Positions 23,077-35,076 of a stretch of 64,000 nucleotides of DNA are shown piece after piece. The notes beneath the pieces are model-generated. The model had not been told where the DNA came from. It worked only from the letters and a program-made list of their open reading frames with translations, and did not search any database. The translations under genes and the position numbers were made by a program. Each line of letters starts with the position of its first letter. Position 1 is the stretch's first letter. This DNA comes from Oreohelix idahoensis. Its lineage: Eukaryota > Mollusca > Gastropoda > Stylommatophora > Oreohelicidae. The DNA is taken from positions 17,501 to 81,500 of the forward strand of contig JAMPIV010003439.1 of the NCBI GenBank assembly GCA_024509875.1. Direction: 5' to 3'.

Positions 23077-25478
23077 TGTCGTGAAATATTCTAATCCACA
23101 TATATAAATTATCAGGTAAATATAAAGCCTAACAAATACATTTAATAAAGAAAAGAAAAATGGTAAAAGAACAGTGCTGTCACAATGACTGTACTCGAAA
23201 TCCCCCTTGTTTTCTGCTGCGTCTGCAAATTGTAACGCTTTCACGTTGATAGTAAAAGCCTACTGTATTATTACCCGCTTTCTTCAATGAAACGTGTACT
23301 GTATTTCTTGGAAAAACCTTGAGATACGCAAGCTGATCAATGACCTCAATTTAATATTTCATTCATTCCATTTTATACACGGCGTAACTAAAAGACAGAT
23401 AGAGCAGGAGAGAGAGGGGCGAATGAAGGCAGGAAGCATGCAATACTAAACACGCGCCGCGCGATACACAATTGCTGCCATCACGCGTGTAAGGCCACAT
23501 GCACTAACTTTTTTTCAGACGGACAGTGATAAAAACACTACCCTTCCCAGAGTTAGGTTTTAAAATCCTGAAAAACGCTTATTAGAAAAGATAACATTAG
23601 ATGGGTTTACGTTTGAAAACATTACAGTACCCAGACAGCACATCTTCGAAACAGGAGGTAGAAGAAATTGCATATTTTGAACGCAGCCACTTAGCTCTTT
23701 TAAATTTGTATATTTGGGTTCCTTAGGGCTTGCTGACAAAGAATATGTAAAACGTTACGCAAATAGTCTAGGAATTACCAAATTATAACCAAAATAAAAT
23801 AGTGGGGATGCCTGACAGCATGAAATCATTTCTGCTCATAAAATTTTTTTATAACGTGTTTGAAAAAACCTTACGTTACGGAAATAGCCTACCATGTTAA
23901 CTCCTAATTGATTGGAGCGCCACAAATGTAAGACTAAACACGATTGGTCAGGCTATAAATACTATCTTGTGTTGTCAGGGGAAACGTGAAAAAGGAGTAC
24001 TTTTTTGAAAAGATGTGTGGACATGGTTTCATTGGGTAGAGCTGCGAATATACTCGATTCAGAGCGTCTGTTCATTGCCACATCTTGTAATAAACCTACT
24101 AAGAAGCAGTGCGTTGAGCACCAGTGTATATTTTATATAAAATAAAGCCTGGGACATCGGCAGATCGGAGTTGTGCTATATTCATTGCCAGTCAACGAAA
24201 CTGTTTATTATTCTATGAATTGTGGTAAGCTTGAAATATTCAATATCTTTTAATGAAAATTGAATGTAAATTGTTAATTTATGCCTGTATATATGTGTAG
24301 TTCAGTAGCAAACATGATGTAAAGCCTATAATGCTCCAGCCTGAACAGAAGGTGTCGGAGGAAAGTAAAACTGCATGGAATGGCCAAACAGTACACTGAC
24401 ACCTAGATGATTGACTAGAAAGAAATAATGCTGGAATTGCAGAGGCGTAGTAACCATTAGGGAGGGAAATAATGGTATAAAGTATTTCAGATGAAGCTGA
24501 CAGTTGGCCTAACGCTCTGAACTCAATGTTTGTGATGTATTGTGCTCAGTGTAGAACTAGAGTATCAATTAGTTATGAAGTAGAAGGTACATCCTTCTTG
24601 TTTCAGGGACCGTGGTCTTAACGTTATTGAGCAGCACCTGGTCAGAGCTTTGCTGAAGCCAGAGGTGGACAGCATACTCCTTGGTCCATATAGCAACCAG
24701 TGGGGTGACTCCAGAACTCATTAAAGTAATCGAGCAGAGGAGCCTTTTTCTGCAGTCATCACCAAAGATAAGAGAGTGTGGCCATGGAGCTCAACATTAT
24801 GTACCCCATCTTAAAATGACAGTGTAAAATACAATTAAGAGGGGAATTTAATTGTTTTAATATCAGGAACTGAGAACATCTCCAATACTAGTTCCAATAA
24901 GACAAACTATTGAAGTCATGATGACAAATACCAACAGAGCTTGAACAAAACAAAACCAGTATTACCTCATATTACTACTACACAACTCACACACATAGGA
25001 TACTATTAAAAATATATGTCACTACAAGATTCATATTAATAAATTATGTACATATAACTTGTAATTAAAATTGATTGTGATTCCTGGTTCCCTTTGTATT
25101 TGAATCAGGACACATATACATTCATGACAGCACTGAATACATATTGTTATTTGAAAAGTTATCAGTGACTCCTTTAAGATATCCTCGTAGAGTGTTTTAT
25201 GTATGTGAGTGTCACAGTGTTGTCAAGTGTGGTGGAATAAATTAAATTGTTTATCTGTCTGTTGTTGTTATGACTTACACTTCATCATACACATACCCTA
25301 GACATATAACGTAGTCATCACACTATTCCAGAATAATTCTGACTGAGGTATACATATGTGGCAGCAAGTAAGGTTATCTATAATACACTACTCTTATTAG
25401 ATATAGATACCTTCACAGCTGATCTCAGTCAGTACACTAAGTCCCCTATAAATATTTATAACAGCCCACATCACCACA
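23077..25478 (+). repeat. 3' LTR of LTR element 1 (2.4 kb)
   Basis: Same sequence as 17217-19308 with scattered substitutions. It carries an extra block at 23462-23756 bounded by CGC-rich sequence on both sides, and a 15-base block near 23303. Since LTRs are identical at insertion, these differences arose afterwards, probably as deletions in the 5' copy or an insertion here. Confidence 0.93.
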
Positions 25479-25862
25479 GCAACAACAAACTGCTTCCACT
25501 CTGCTCGGTCGGCGGCCATCCTTCGTGCAGTGCCCCAGCTCTGGTTCATTCTTTGCATCTCGGCCTCCACAGTTCTCCGCCAAGTTGTTTTTGATCGGTC
25601 TCTCTTTCGCTTTTCTTCAGGAATCCATAGCATAGCTGTTCTTGTGATGGCATCAGGGTCTCTTTTAAAGACGTGGCCAACCCAACTCCAGCGTCTGCCA
25701 GCTATGATGGTGTGCCATGTCCTCTTGCTTGCTCCGAGTAAGCAGATCTAGGTTGGTGATGGTATTCGGCCAAAAGATTAGGATATGTTTTCTTAGGCAG
25801 ATTGTGTGGAAAGAGGACAATTTCAACATTTCCTTCTCTGTTACTCCAAAGCATTCCGCACC
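25479..25862 (-). pseudogene. RTE-like reverse transcriptase C-terminus, interrupted by LTR element 1
   Basis: Minus-strand coding remnants in two frames: ICLRKHILIFWPNTITNLDLL (about 25825-25765), then RRWSWVGHVFKRDPDAITRTA and KRDRSKTTWRRTVEAEMQR down to DRAEWKQFVV at 25484. This is the post-thumb, basic C-terminal part of an RTE-type polyprotein. The chain is cut at 25479-25483 (the TSD) and finishes at 17216-17196. At its upstream end it is cut by another element whose 3' end lies near 25863. Confidence 0.8.
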
Positions 25863-28800
25863 ATGGTTGTTCGTCCATCACGGGTGATGAAGACCACTCT
25901 GTTCATCCAATTATTTAAGAATATGTTAGGTTAGTCTATGGGTACGAAGGCGACTGAAGAGCCCGATGCGGGCCTGGAAAGATCTCGGACAGTGTGGGCA
26001 GGGAATGTTTGCTTCACGTGAAGGTTTTATTAAACGGTCCTTTCTAGCTTGTCTCCGCTGTTCCGCTGCTGCTCTTCTGGATGATTCGCATGCTGCTGCA
26101 CCTTTACGAAGAGATGTGCGCCAAGCAGTTCGGTCTTGCGCAGCAGCTTCCCATGTGTCTGGGTTTATGGCAAAGGTTTTCAATGACGTCTTTAACGTGT
26201 CTTTGAAGCGCTTCTTTTGGCCACCATGGGAGCGTTTACCCTTCTGCATCTCACCATAAAAGAGTATCTTTGGCAGTCGATGGTCTGGCATGCGGACTAC
26301 ATGGCCTGCCCAGCGAATTTGTGACTGCATCAGAATAGTATCAACACTAGGGATACCAGCTCTGTCAAGAACGGCGGTATCCGGGATCTTGTCTTGCCAT
26401 TTGATGTTCATTATCTTCCTGAGACAGACTGTATGGAAGTGGTTTAGCTTCTTTACGTGGCGCCTGTATACAGTCCATGTTTCACATGCATATAGCAGCA
26501 CTGGAAACACCGCAGCTCTGTACACCTTCAGCTTTGTCTGTAGACTAATGCCACTTCGATGCCAAACGTTGGTGTATAGTCTGCCAAATGTGCTGCTGGC
26601 TTTGGAGATCCTGGTGTTCACCTCATCATCAATGACAATGTTCTGGGATAATGTGGTACCAAGGTATGTGAATCTGTTCACAACATTCAGTTTCTCACCA
26701 TTAACCTTGATGACTGGCTCAGTATAAACTGTGCCAGGAGCTGGTTGGTACATGATTTCTGTTTTCTTCGTGTTGATGGTAAGCCCAAAGTTGGCGCAGG
26801 CTTCGGAGAATCTATCCACACTATGCTGCAGATCAGCCTCTGAGCCAGCATTGAGGGCACAATTATCAGCAAACAGAAGATCTCTGATGGTGTGTGATTT
26901 GACCTTGGTTTTTGCTTGAAGCCTCCTAAGGTTAAACAATTTTCCATCAATACGATAACTGATGTCGATTCCTGTGTCCCCGTCTCTAAAAGCATCAGTC
27001 AGCATAGCAGAAAACATGATACTGAACAGAGTCGGTGCAAGTACGCACCCTTGTTTAACTCCATTTGAGACGGGGAAAGGCTCTGATAGCTCACCGTTTT
27101 CCTGAACTCTAGCCTGCATTCCATCATGCAGTTGCTGCACTATTGTGATAAATTTCTTTGGGCAGCCGTTTTTGCCATGATCTTCCATAGACCCTCTCTA
27201 CTGACCGTGTCGAAACGCCTTTGTCAAGTCGATGAAAGCTGTGTACAGGTCACAGTGCTGTTCTTGGCATTTTTCTTGTAGCTGTCTTGCAGCGAACACC
27301 ATATCTGTGGTTCCACGTTCTTTCCGGAATCCACACTGACTTTCAGGTAAAAGACCTTTGTCAAGATGAGCCGTAAGGCGATTCAAAAGGATTCTGGCGA
27401 ATATCTTCCCAGCGATTGATAAAAGAGAGATGCCTCGATGATTGTTGCAGTCTTGGCGATTACCTTTACGTTTATATAGATGTATAATTGAGGCATCTTT
27501 GAGATCGTGTGGGATGGTTTCACTCTGCCACATTTGCTGGAAGATCATATGAAGTTTCTCTATCAGAACTGCACCGCCATCTTTATAAACCTCAACAGGA
27601 ATTGAATCGGAGCCAGGGGCCTTTCCACTAGACAGTTGACGAATCGCTTTTTTAGTTTCCTCCAGAGTTGGTACATCATCTAATGCTTCATTTATAGGAA
27701 TTTGGGGCAGGCGGATGATGGCTTCGTCGTTAATAGATGATGGCTGGTTCAAGATATTATTAAAATGTTCAGCCCAGCGTTGGAGCATTTTTTCCTTGTC
27801 TGTAATTAGTGTTTTTCCATCTGCATTAAGGAGGGGAAATGATCCTGATGATGTTGGACCATAGACCGCTTTGAGTGCAAGGTAAAAGTTTTTCAAGTCA
27901 TGGCTGTCAGCAAAGCCTTGGAGCTCATCTGCTTTATTACTCAGCCATGAATCCCGCATCTGGCGTAGTTTATGTTGGACGATTCTACGCATGTTGTTGA
28001 AAGCGTCTTTCTTGGATGTAGATTTTGGATCATTTAAATATGCTTTATGGAGATGGTGTTTCTCAGCCAACATCTGCTTTATATCATCTGAGTTCTCATC
28101 AAACCAGTCATTTTGTTTCTTGATGGAAGGACCCAGGACCTCTGTAGCAGTGTTGTAGATCTGCTCACTTAGGGCTGCCCAATTTGTTTCCACACTTTGG
28201 CCGTCTAGCGAGATAGATTTGAGACGGTCTTCTAAGGTGTCAGTAAATGACTGTTTGATTTTTGTCTTCTTTAGTTTGGTGACATCCAGCCTCTTTTGAG
28301 TTTTCTTCCCCTGAGGGCGCCTGGCTGGTTGGATACGAATTTTAAGTTTAGATACAATGAGGCGATGATCAGTCCAGCATTCGGCACCACACATGGACTT
28401 GGTCACCCGGACATCTTGCCTGTCCTTCTTCCTAACAATTACATAGTCAATTAGGTGCCAATGCTTTGAGCGAGGGTGCATCCAGGAGGTCCTGTTGCGG
28501 TAGGAAGTCGAAAAATGGTGTTGGTGACAAGGAGGTCATGTTCTGCGCAAGTCTGGAGGAGACGAAGTCCATTACTGTTACAGCGACCCACGCCGTACCT
28601 ACCAATAGTGCCATTCCAGGAGATGTTATCTGAGCCTACTCTTGCATTAAAGTCACCAAGAATGATGAGCTTATCTGCTTTAGGAACTGATGCAATGACT
28701 GCATGTAGTTCTTCGTAAAACTTATCCTTGACATCATCCTGGTTTGTCATAGTTGGTGCATACGCGCTAATGATGGTGGCATGTTTTCTTCCATAAAACA

Positions 28801-30025
28801 GAGGGATCTTGACCGTCATGAGTCGGTCATTTATTCCCTTTGGGGGCCCCGCTAACTTGCTGACAATTGCTGTTTTGATTGCAAATCCAACCCCTGCTTC
28901 TCGTCTTTCTTCAGTTCCTCTTCCGCTCCAAAAGAATGTATAACCTGCACCCTTTTCGCAAAGTTGGCCCTCGCCTGCAAGTCGAGTTTCACTCAGTGCT
29001 GCTATGTCAATGTTGTACCTGGCCAGTTCTCTCCCAATCAGGGCAGTTCGTCTCTCAGGTCTGTTTGCGTTAAAGTCTTTGTCAAGTAAAGTGCGCACAT
29101 TCCATGCGCCTAGAATGAGGGGGCAAAATCTGTCCTTTCTTTTTCTTATATGTCGACCGCCGAAGTAGGGTACCCACCAACCGCGGTAAGCTGGTTAGGT
29201 AATGGTGAAGCAGGCAATGTTTAGGGCACCTTTTCTAGCCCCTTCCTCATGCCATGGAGGTGAGCAGTGCTTTCCTAAAGAGGGCTGCTCAGACACTCAG
29301 GGGGCTGCCGAATCCCACTGCTGCTCCGATCAGTGGAAGACGACCATATGGCCTGAGCCGCCTGTGTGTAGGTCTGCGACTACGACTGCCAGCGTACCCA
29401 CGCCTGCCGCTTCGCCGCTCGCCCATCGCCACAGGACTTGTTGTGAGTGGATGGATGAATGGATGAATGGATGAAAGAGTGACTTGCGCGGTGATTTGGA
29501 TTAAAGTGAGGAAGAGTTGCGCAATTCGTCGACCTCACTCTCTCGCCTGGGTCCATCTCAATCCAGTGGCAAGACAAGTCAAGACGACTGGAGATGAAGT
29601 CAGGTGCAGTGGATGACCAGGGCTTTCTACGTGCCTCGCCGTGCTCCTTACGCTCCACAGCGCGTTGCTGGTAATCGCCGTCATGCCCGTTGAACTACAG
29701 GTGGTTTCTTCCGTGCGTGTCTATCGAATCCATTCTTCGCATGCAGAGGGGTGGGCAGACCCTAACTCACCGAAGGTTTGCTAACGGTTCGGCTAATCAC
29801 CTTTTAAAATTAGCCCCGGGCCTGTCAAAGCACCGTTGAGCGGGGGTGGCCGCTGTCGCATGCTTAGACAGGCTACCGAGGAGCCACAGGTGACTAAACT
29901 GGACTACTCTCCAGGTTTCAGTAAACCATACTAGGGCAGGGCTGAAGCAAAGCCCTGAAAAAATGACAGCTCCTTCACCAGAGGTACTACCAATACCTGA
30001 CTTCCCAACACCCCCGAACATTAAA
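25863..30025 (-). mobile_element. Nearly full-length non-LTR retrotransposon with C-terminal zinc finger
   Basis: Minus-strand element of about 4.2 kb. A GC-rich 5' leader occupies roughly 29155-30025, the frameshifted endonuclease-RT ORF 25926-29154, and a short 3' UTR ends near 25863. A GGATGAAT-type microsatellite sits inside the leader (about 29447-29475). The leader's composition is much more GC-rich than neighbouring DNA. I could not define a TSD, so the ends are approximate. Confidence 0.8.
25926..29154 (-). pseudogene. Endonuclease-reverse transcriptase with C2H2 C-terminus, two frame breaks
   Basis: The frame begins upstream of 29098: [10 protein letters not shown] lies just before it, and the region is open back to a stop near 29187 with no clear ATG. 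Segment 1 (to 28451) is endonuclease: [18 protein letters not shown]. After a frame change near 28470, segment 2 (28481-27198) has WTDHRLIVSKLK, a linker, then RT with GKAPGSDSIPVE, GFRKERGTTD and FIDLTKAF. A second break near 27195 leads to segment 3 (27188-25926): NGVKQGCVLAPTLF, LLFADNCALNA, thumb, and a terminal CPHCPRSFQARIGLFSRLRTH, a C2H2 finger. The catalytic box reads FADN where FADD is expected, so the second Asp is lost. Frame breaks plus this change make it inactive. Confidence 0.87.
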
Positions 30026-30290
30026 AGCAGTGCTTAGAATGGCACAGAAGCTATATATTAACTTTGTCGATTCTGAAAACTTTTGTCAGCATTCACAGAG
30101 TTCATCCTATGGAAAATACAGTAAGGAATTGCACAGCTTCATTGTTTCCTCATAAAAAGCCTCTTTGCTTTGATGTTTGTTGGGTGCTGTACTGAGACGA
30201 CTTCCGGATGTTGTTTAGACTAGCAAATTCTGTTATCGCTTTGTTCATTCTGTTGTTGATGCCCTTGCTTGTTCCGTCGTTTGGTGTTAC
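30026..30290. other. Short spacer between retroelement and hAT element
   Basis: Nothing recognisable. It precedes the 8-bp TSD of the hAT element. Confidence 0.5.
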
Positions 30291-30298
30291 TATGTATC
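30291..30298 (+). repeat. 8-bp TSD, left copy (hAT)
   Basis: TATGTATC, repeated exactly at 34016-34023. Eight bases is diagnostic of the hAT superfamily. Confidence 0.92.
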
Positions 30299-30695
30299 CA
30301 GGGCCGGCCCTAGGAATTTTGCCGCCCCGTGCAATACTATAGCTTGCCGCCCCAGCCCAACCTCAAATTAACGTTTGAAATTTTTAAAACCGTTATGTTA
30401 AACAAGTTTCAACATTAATTTCATGACCATTAGCCTAATTTTAAATAGTACCATTAATAATAATGTATTGATAAATTTATGAAAATGCTGTATAGTCATA
30501 AAATAAACCATTGACTTTATTTGAGACAATTATATGAAATAAATGTAGTTACATTACTTACATATAGGGGATGCTCTTCTCATGTGGAACGATGAACTGT
30601 TGAGTCACAAACACTTAACTATAGTATGTACATGTTATAGTTTTTAGCACTATTTTCACATTATTTGAATTTATATTGTTTGAAGTATGTACTGC

Positions 30696-33190
30696 TTAAA
30701 AAGACACTTTTCTTGCTTTCATATTTGCAAAAGCAGAAATAAGGTCTGCGTAGTCTAATTTTTGACCGATTTCATGTTCAATTGAAATCATGGCAAGTCC
30801 TTCCAATCTAGTTTCGGCCATTGTTGAGCGTAAATAAGTTTTAATAAGCCTCAGTTGTGAAAAACAACGCTCACCACTTGCTACCGTTACAGGCAAAGTT
30901 AGTAATATTCTTAAGGCTATAGCGACATTAGGAGCAATATTATTTTCAATAATATAACGAAGAACTTCAATTGGCGGTGTATTTTCTGGTACTAATTTGG
31001 ATACTACTTTCAGTTCATCACATAGCTCAATGGCATCAATGTCTCTATTTTCTTGATGTGTTAAAACGCCTTCTAGGTTTTTACATTTGTTTAAGAGCTC
31101 ATTTGTCGTCTCAGATTTCAATTTAGGGATGTTATATAAAAAGGAAAAATGTGAACTGTGATGTTCCAATTGCTCGAACCTTTCTTCAATAGAATTAGTT
31201 GCAACATCAATAATAAAAAAGAAAAATTCAATTTTGAATTTAGTTTTGGGATCCAAAATAGGTTCATCTCTTGCTTCATAGTTGTGTTGCTTTTTCTGCC
31301 GACGCACTCTAGTACATTCAAACGTTGGTATCAAATCAGGATCAGCTTCAACTTTCTCAGCTAATGTTGTAGCATCAACAAGAAAATTTTGAAATGATTC
31401 ATAATTTCTGATATTATTAAGGCTTTGGAGAACATTTCTCAAATTTGTTATGGCACTAGTCAATTCCAATTTTATGCTTTGCAACAGTTTACTAGCAACA
31501 TTAATTAAAACATAGTGCCATATAACCAGACAACATAAAAATTTAAAATCTCTGAATTTTAGGGCAAGGGTTTCAGCTTCATGTCTCGCCATTTTGTCTA
31601 CTGACTCGTCATCAGCAATTTCTATCAATGCATCATAAAATTCCTCAATATAATATCTTAAAGGACGAATGGCCTTGATTCTAGATTCCCAGCGAGTTGT
31701 ACTTAGTGGCTTGGGCGTTAGAGTTGTAATATGTTTCTTAAGGATTCCCCAACGCAGTGTTGACGCTGAGAAAAACACATACAATTTCTGAACCGTTTCA
31801 AAAAATAAAACCCCTTCTCTAGATGACATCGCGGCATCATTGACCACCAAGTTGAGAGAATGAGAACAGCAAGGGATATAAAAAGCTCTCGGGTTCAAGT
31901 CCCTAATACGTTGTTGAACTCCTGAATGTTTTCCTTTCATATTTGATCCATTGTCATACCCCTGGCCACGCATGTTTGCGATTGGAATATCCATGTCTGA
32001 CAATTTTCTTAGAATGCATTCGGTTAACGCCGAGCCTGTAGTGGATTCTACAGCAATGAAACCAAGAAAATGCTCATGAATGTTGATATCATCTGGATTC
32101 GTATTAACAAATCTTACAATTAGTGTTAATTGTTCAATGTGACTTACATCGGGAGTACAGTCTGCAACTATGCTATAATATTTAGCTTTCTCCACCATAG
32201 AAATTATTTCTTTTTTTATGGTTCCAGAGAGAAGAGCAATCAATTCATTTTGAATGTTTTTCCCAAGGTAATGTTGGGTCGATCCACGAGCTACTCTCAT
32301 TAAATGTTCACACATAGCACTATCAAATCTGGCAATCAGTTCAACAAGCTTTAAAAAATTTCCATTGTTAGGGTCATATAATTTATCAGATGTTCCACGA
32401 AATGGCAAGCATTGTTGGCTCAAGAACTGGACAATAGCAATTAGGTGTTCTATTATGCTCCTCCAGTGTCGAACTTCTAAATTTAATAACTTTTGTTGCA
32501 TTGAATCAATTGTCTGTACTGATTTAAGCCTGGACGATAATTCAATCCACTTTGTATGGGACTCCAAGTGGTTTTTAGATTTTTCGTGTTCATTAAGATA
32601 CACATACAAATGACCCCAATCATTATAGCCATCAGTAGTGAGTGACATTTTATTACAGGAAAACAACTTACAGCAGAAACAAAATACAGAATCTTTTTCT
32701 TTTGAATACACTAACCATGATCGATTAATATGTTCTCCATTGCTTAGCTCCCTAGTGTAAAAATTTAGTGAAAATTTCCGACCATTAGAGCTGCGCGGAA
32801 AAACGAACTCATTTTTTGGTCTCTCTGGCAGGCCTTTTTTTTACGATTTCCAGTCTTTCGGTATCGCTTAAAGAAGGATTCCATCTTGCCGGATCAGTGT
32901 ACCTCTCAAGTTCATCACTTAAATCTCTGGAATTGGAAACGGTCAAATCAGTCTCATTTTCGACATTGTTAGTAATATCTACGTTACTGGGGTCCGAGTT
33001 AGAAGTACTTGCCATGAGCTCAGAATCATTTGTTTCGGTACATTTGCTTATTTTCTTCTGTCCTACATCAGCTGTTTCAGTTTTTAGATATTTATGTAAA
33101 GCCCCGCTATGTTTTTGAATATCGCGTTCTTTTTCCAGTTTCCGTTTCCGATATTCGGCACCTGATAGTTTTTTTTCTTTTATCGGACAT
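30696..33190 (-). pseudogene. hAT transposase (TTF zinc finger, DUF4371-like core, hAT dimerisation domain)
   Basis: The long open part (32711-30696, extending in frame upstream to about 32830) starts with a TTF-type zinc-finger motif, VFCFCCKLFS. It continues through a DUF4371/RNase-H-like core: IVADCTPDVSH with a candidate catalytic Asp, MRGQGYDNGSNMKG, the IPCCSHSLNLVVNDA Cys/His pair and TTRWESR. It ends with the hAT C-terminal dimerisation block LPVTVASGERCFSQLRLIKT. It resembles ZMYM1-like and P52rIPK-like hAT proteins. The natural start appears to be the ATG at 33190. Two one-base shifts, both in 8-base T runs (33169-33176 and 32835-32842), separate it from the rest. Otherwise no stop interrupts the core, so this is either a very young pseudogene or an intact gene with homopolymer errors. 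Confidence 0.9.
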
Positions 33191-33719
33191 TATATCTATT
33201 TGAATATTAAAACTGTTTTAATAAACCCTACAATAAAATGTATTATATAGTAATAAAACGTTTAAAAAACTTATTTATCACTGTAACACATAGCACACTA
33301 ACACTGAGCAAAATCAACTTCCTTGAATGCACACTCGAAAACAACTGAAACATTCGAGCCGCCAACATAGAACGGTCGATAAAAAAATAAATTCCTGATT
33401 CCCACGCCAAGTTAATTAATTCCCGTCTCTCGTTCAGCCATGCCGGAAGATTTATCGTGGCGGTCTTCAGTTGACCACTGAACACGGAAATATAATCCTC
33501 TGGGAACCACTGTGGTTTCGACCAAGCGAATAAATTGTACTGACGTCCCTAAAGAAATACCTTTTAGTGCCTTTGTAGGAGAAGATAGCATTAGGATCGT
33601 ATGGCAGAACTATTAGTGAAGACTTGAAAAACAGCTAAAGAACAGACCGCAGGTGCAAATATTTCGTAGAGAAAACAGACAAAATGTGAAGGAATAGAAA
33701 AGTAAGGAATTTTAAAATA

Positions 33720-33910
33720 ATCTAGACGAAACCTTCGAACACTCCGTGACACCATCCACAGAGGGTTTATTTCAGGAGCCGTTCAGGTTATTCAGTCAAA
33801 ATCCCGGTCGGTGACACTCTTACAAATACCCACGCCCGGGCTTGAAACTTGAACACTTGATCGCTAGAGCAGTGTGGTAACCATTACACCAGCGCAGTTC
33901 CCAGGCGGAA
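33720..33910 (-). repeat. tRNA-derived SINE-like sequence inside the hAT element
   Basis: On the minus strand, 33906-33832 reads like a decayed tRNA: GCGCTGGTGTAATGGTTACC in the box A region and GTTTCAAGC in place of the box B GGTTCGAACC. A related head with an intact box B lies at 37955-38030. The 3' limit is a guess. Confidence 0.55.
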
Positions 33911-34015
33911 TATTTTGGCGGGATTGTAAAAATAAGTAAAAAGTTTTTTTGCGGCCCCCAAAGCTTGTCGCCCTGTGCAAATGCACGTGTTGCACCGTCG
34001 GTAGAGCCGGCCTTG

Positions 34016-34023
34016 TATGTATC
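34016..34023 (+). repeat. 8-bp TSD, right copy (hAT)
   Basis: TATGTATC, identical to 30291-30298. Confidence 0.92.
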
Positions 34024-34480
34024 CCATTTGTGTATGTCCTGTCACGTGCCATTAACTCCAGGTCTTCTCATGTCTTCCTGTCACGTGCCATTAGCGCAAG
34101 ATCTTCCCATGTCTTCCTGTCACGTGTCATTAGCTCAGAGTCTTCCTATTTCTTCATCGTTATTTACATTTCTGTATCCATGTGTTTTTTAATCTACCTC
34201 TAATTCTTTTACACGGGGTTTCCAGATCAAGGCCCGCCCTGAAACGCCATCAAAAGGTGTGTATCCCATCCATCGCCAGCATCTTCTTCTCATCTCTAAT
34301 TCCATTTGCATTTGTCTGGTTCTTGTCATCAGTCCCACATTGTGTCTACCACTCTCCTTCCCTCCGAGCCATTCAATAGGACTAACCCAACAATTGAATT
34401 GAAGATTCAGATTGTTGTATTTTCATTTCTTTTGATTTCCAAATATTTCCAAATACAACAAAAGCCTTCCTAAATTATGC
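34024..34480 (-). mobile_element. Family A 3' fragment with short internal triplication
   Basis: The minus strand matches the family A C-terminal region, including the part encoding MARDRRTWHV, and further on the VTNVELMTRT region near 34330. In the first 120 bases a unit containing CCTGTCACGTGCCATTA occurs three times (about 34037, 34077, 34117), again an amplification of a stretch that is single-copy in the intact element. Confidence 0.72.
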
Positions 34481-34690
34481 TACCATCGTTTTGTATTTTC
34501 AGCGCTATCTCTTGTTTCTGTCGCTGACTTCGTACCTCTTGCTTCAATGGTCTTTTTCATGTTCCACCCATGAGTTTCACATTAATTAACACGTCAGCGC
34601 CATACAACAACACTGAATATATAATACTTGATAGGACGGGTTTTTATTATTTAATTGACTGTATATCAAAGTTATTGTGTAATTCAGTTA

Positions 34691-35076
34691 CAGTGGCGTA
34701 ACTACAATGCAGGTGGGCTCTCCTTATGTATTGTGCTAAACTGTAATCAATATACGGCAAATCTGTAACAACAGTGTAACTACTTACATCATCATCATAA
34801 TTATCATTATCATCATCACACTTCAGATCTCCAAGGAACATTGACCTTCCACAAACTTATGCGAATCCTCCCATCCCGTACCAGTAGCTCATAATAAACT
34901 TATGCAAATCATCCCATCCCGTATCAGCAGCTTATATTGTAGATTAGTGCGTCTTTTTAATGTATGCGATGACCATATGCTTTCTAGCGGTAGCTATTTT
35001 TCTGTCTGTTGTCATCACTTTTGGTATCATTCGGCACTGGGGTCTCCGGTCCACCCAGGTGGCAGTTACGCCACTG
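34691..35076. mobile_element. Candidate small inverted-repeat element (hAT-like MITE)
   Basis: CAGTGGCGTAACT at 34691 is mirrored exactly by AGTTACGCCACTG ending at 35076, with weaker mirroring of the next 15 bases. The interior (386 bp in all) has no transposase. TSDs are not clear: the 8 bases on each side differ at three positions. The superfamily call is tentative. Confidence 0.55.

Larger units (their letters stand above)
17217..25478 (+). mobile_element. LTR element 1: defective Gmr1-like Ty3/gypsy retrotransposon
   Basis: 8.3 kb with 5' LTR 17217-19308, a primer-binding-site-like sequence, a gag/pol region, a polypurine tract and 3' LTR 23077-25478. Both LTRs start TGTCGTG and end CACA, and TSD GCAAC flanks the whole. 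In the coding part, remnants of integrase come before reverse transcriptase, the opposite of normal Ty3/gypsy and the order of the Gmr1 group. Protease, the integrase catalytic core, RT motifs from the catalytic box onward, and RNase H are missing. It cannot be autonomous. Confidence 0.92.
30299..34015 (-). mobile_element. Complete hAT DNA transposon (3.7 kb)
   Basis: Terminal inverted repeats: the left end CAGGGCCGGCCCTA pairs with the right end, which in reverse complement reads CAAGGCCGGCTCTA. Subterminal GCCGCCCCGTGCAA-like sequences are also mirrored. An exact 8-bp TSD flanks it. It holds a transposase gene on the minus strand and, in its right arm, a tRNA-like SINE head. It landed beside a family A tail, which begins right after the right TSD. 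Confidence 0.94.

Noticed and set aside
29202..29474. Cys/Arg-rich + strand frames
   Set aside because: They lie in the GC-rich leader of the minus-strand non-LTR element; no conserved domain.
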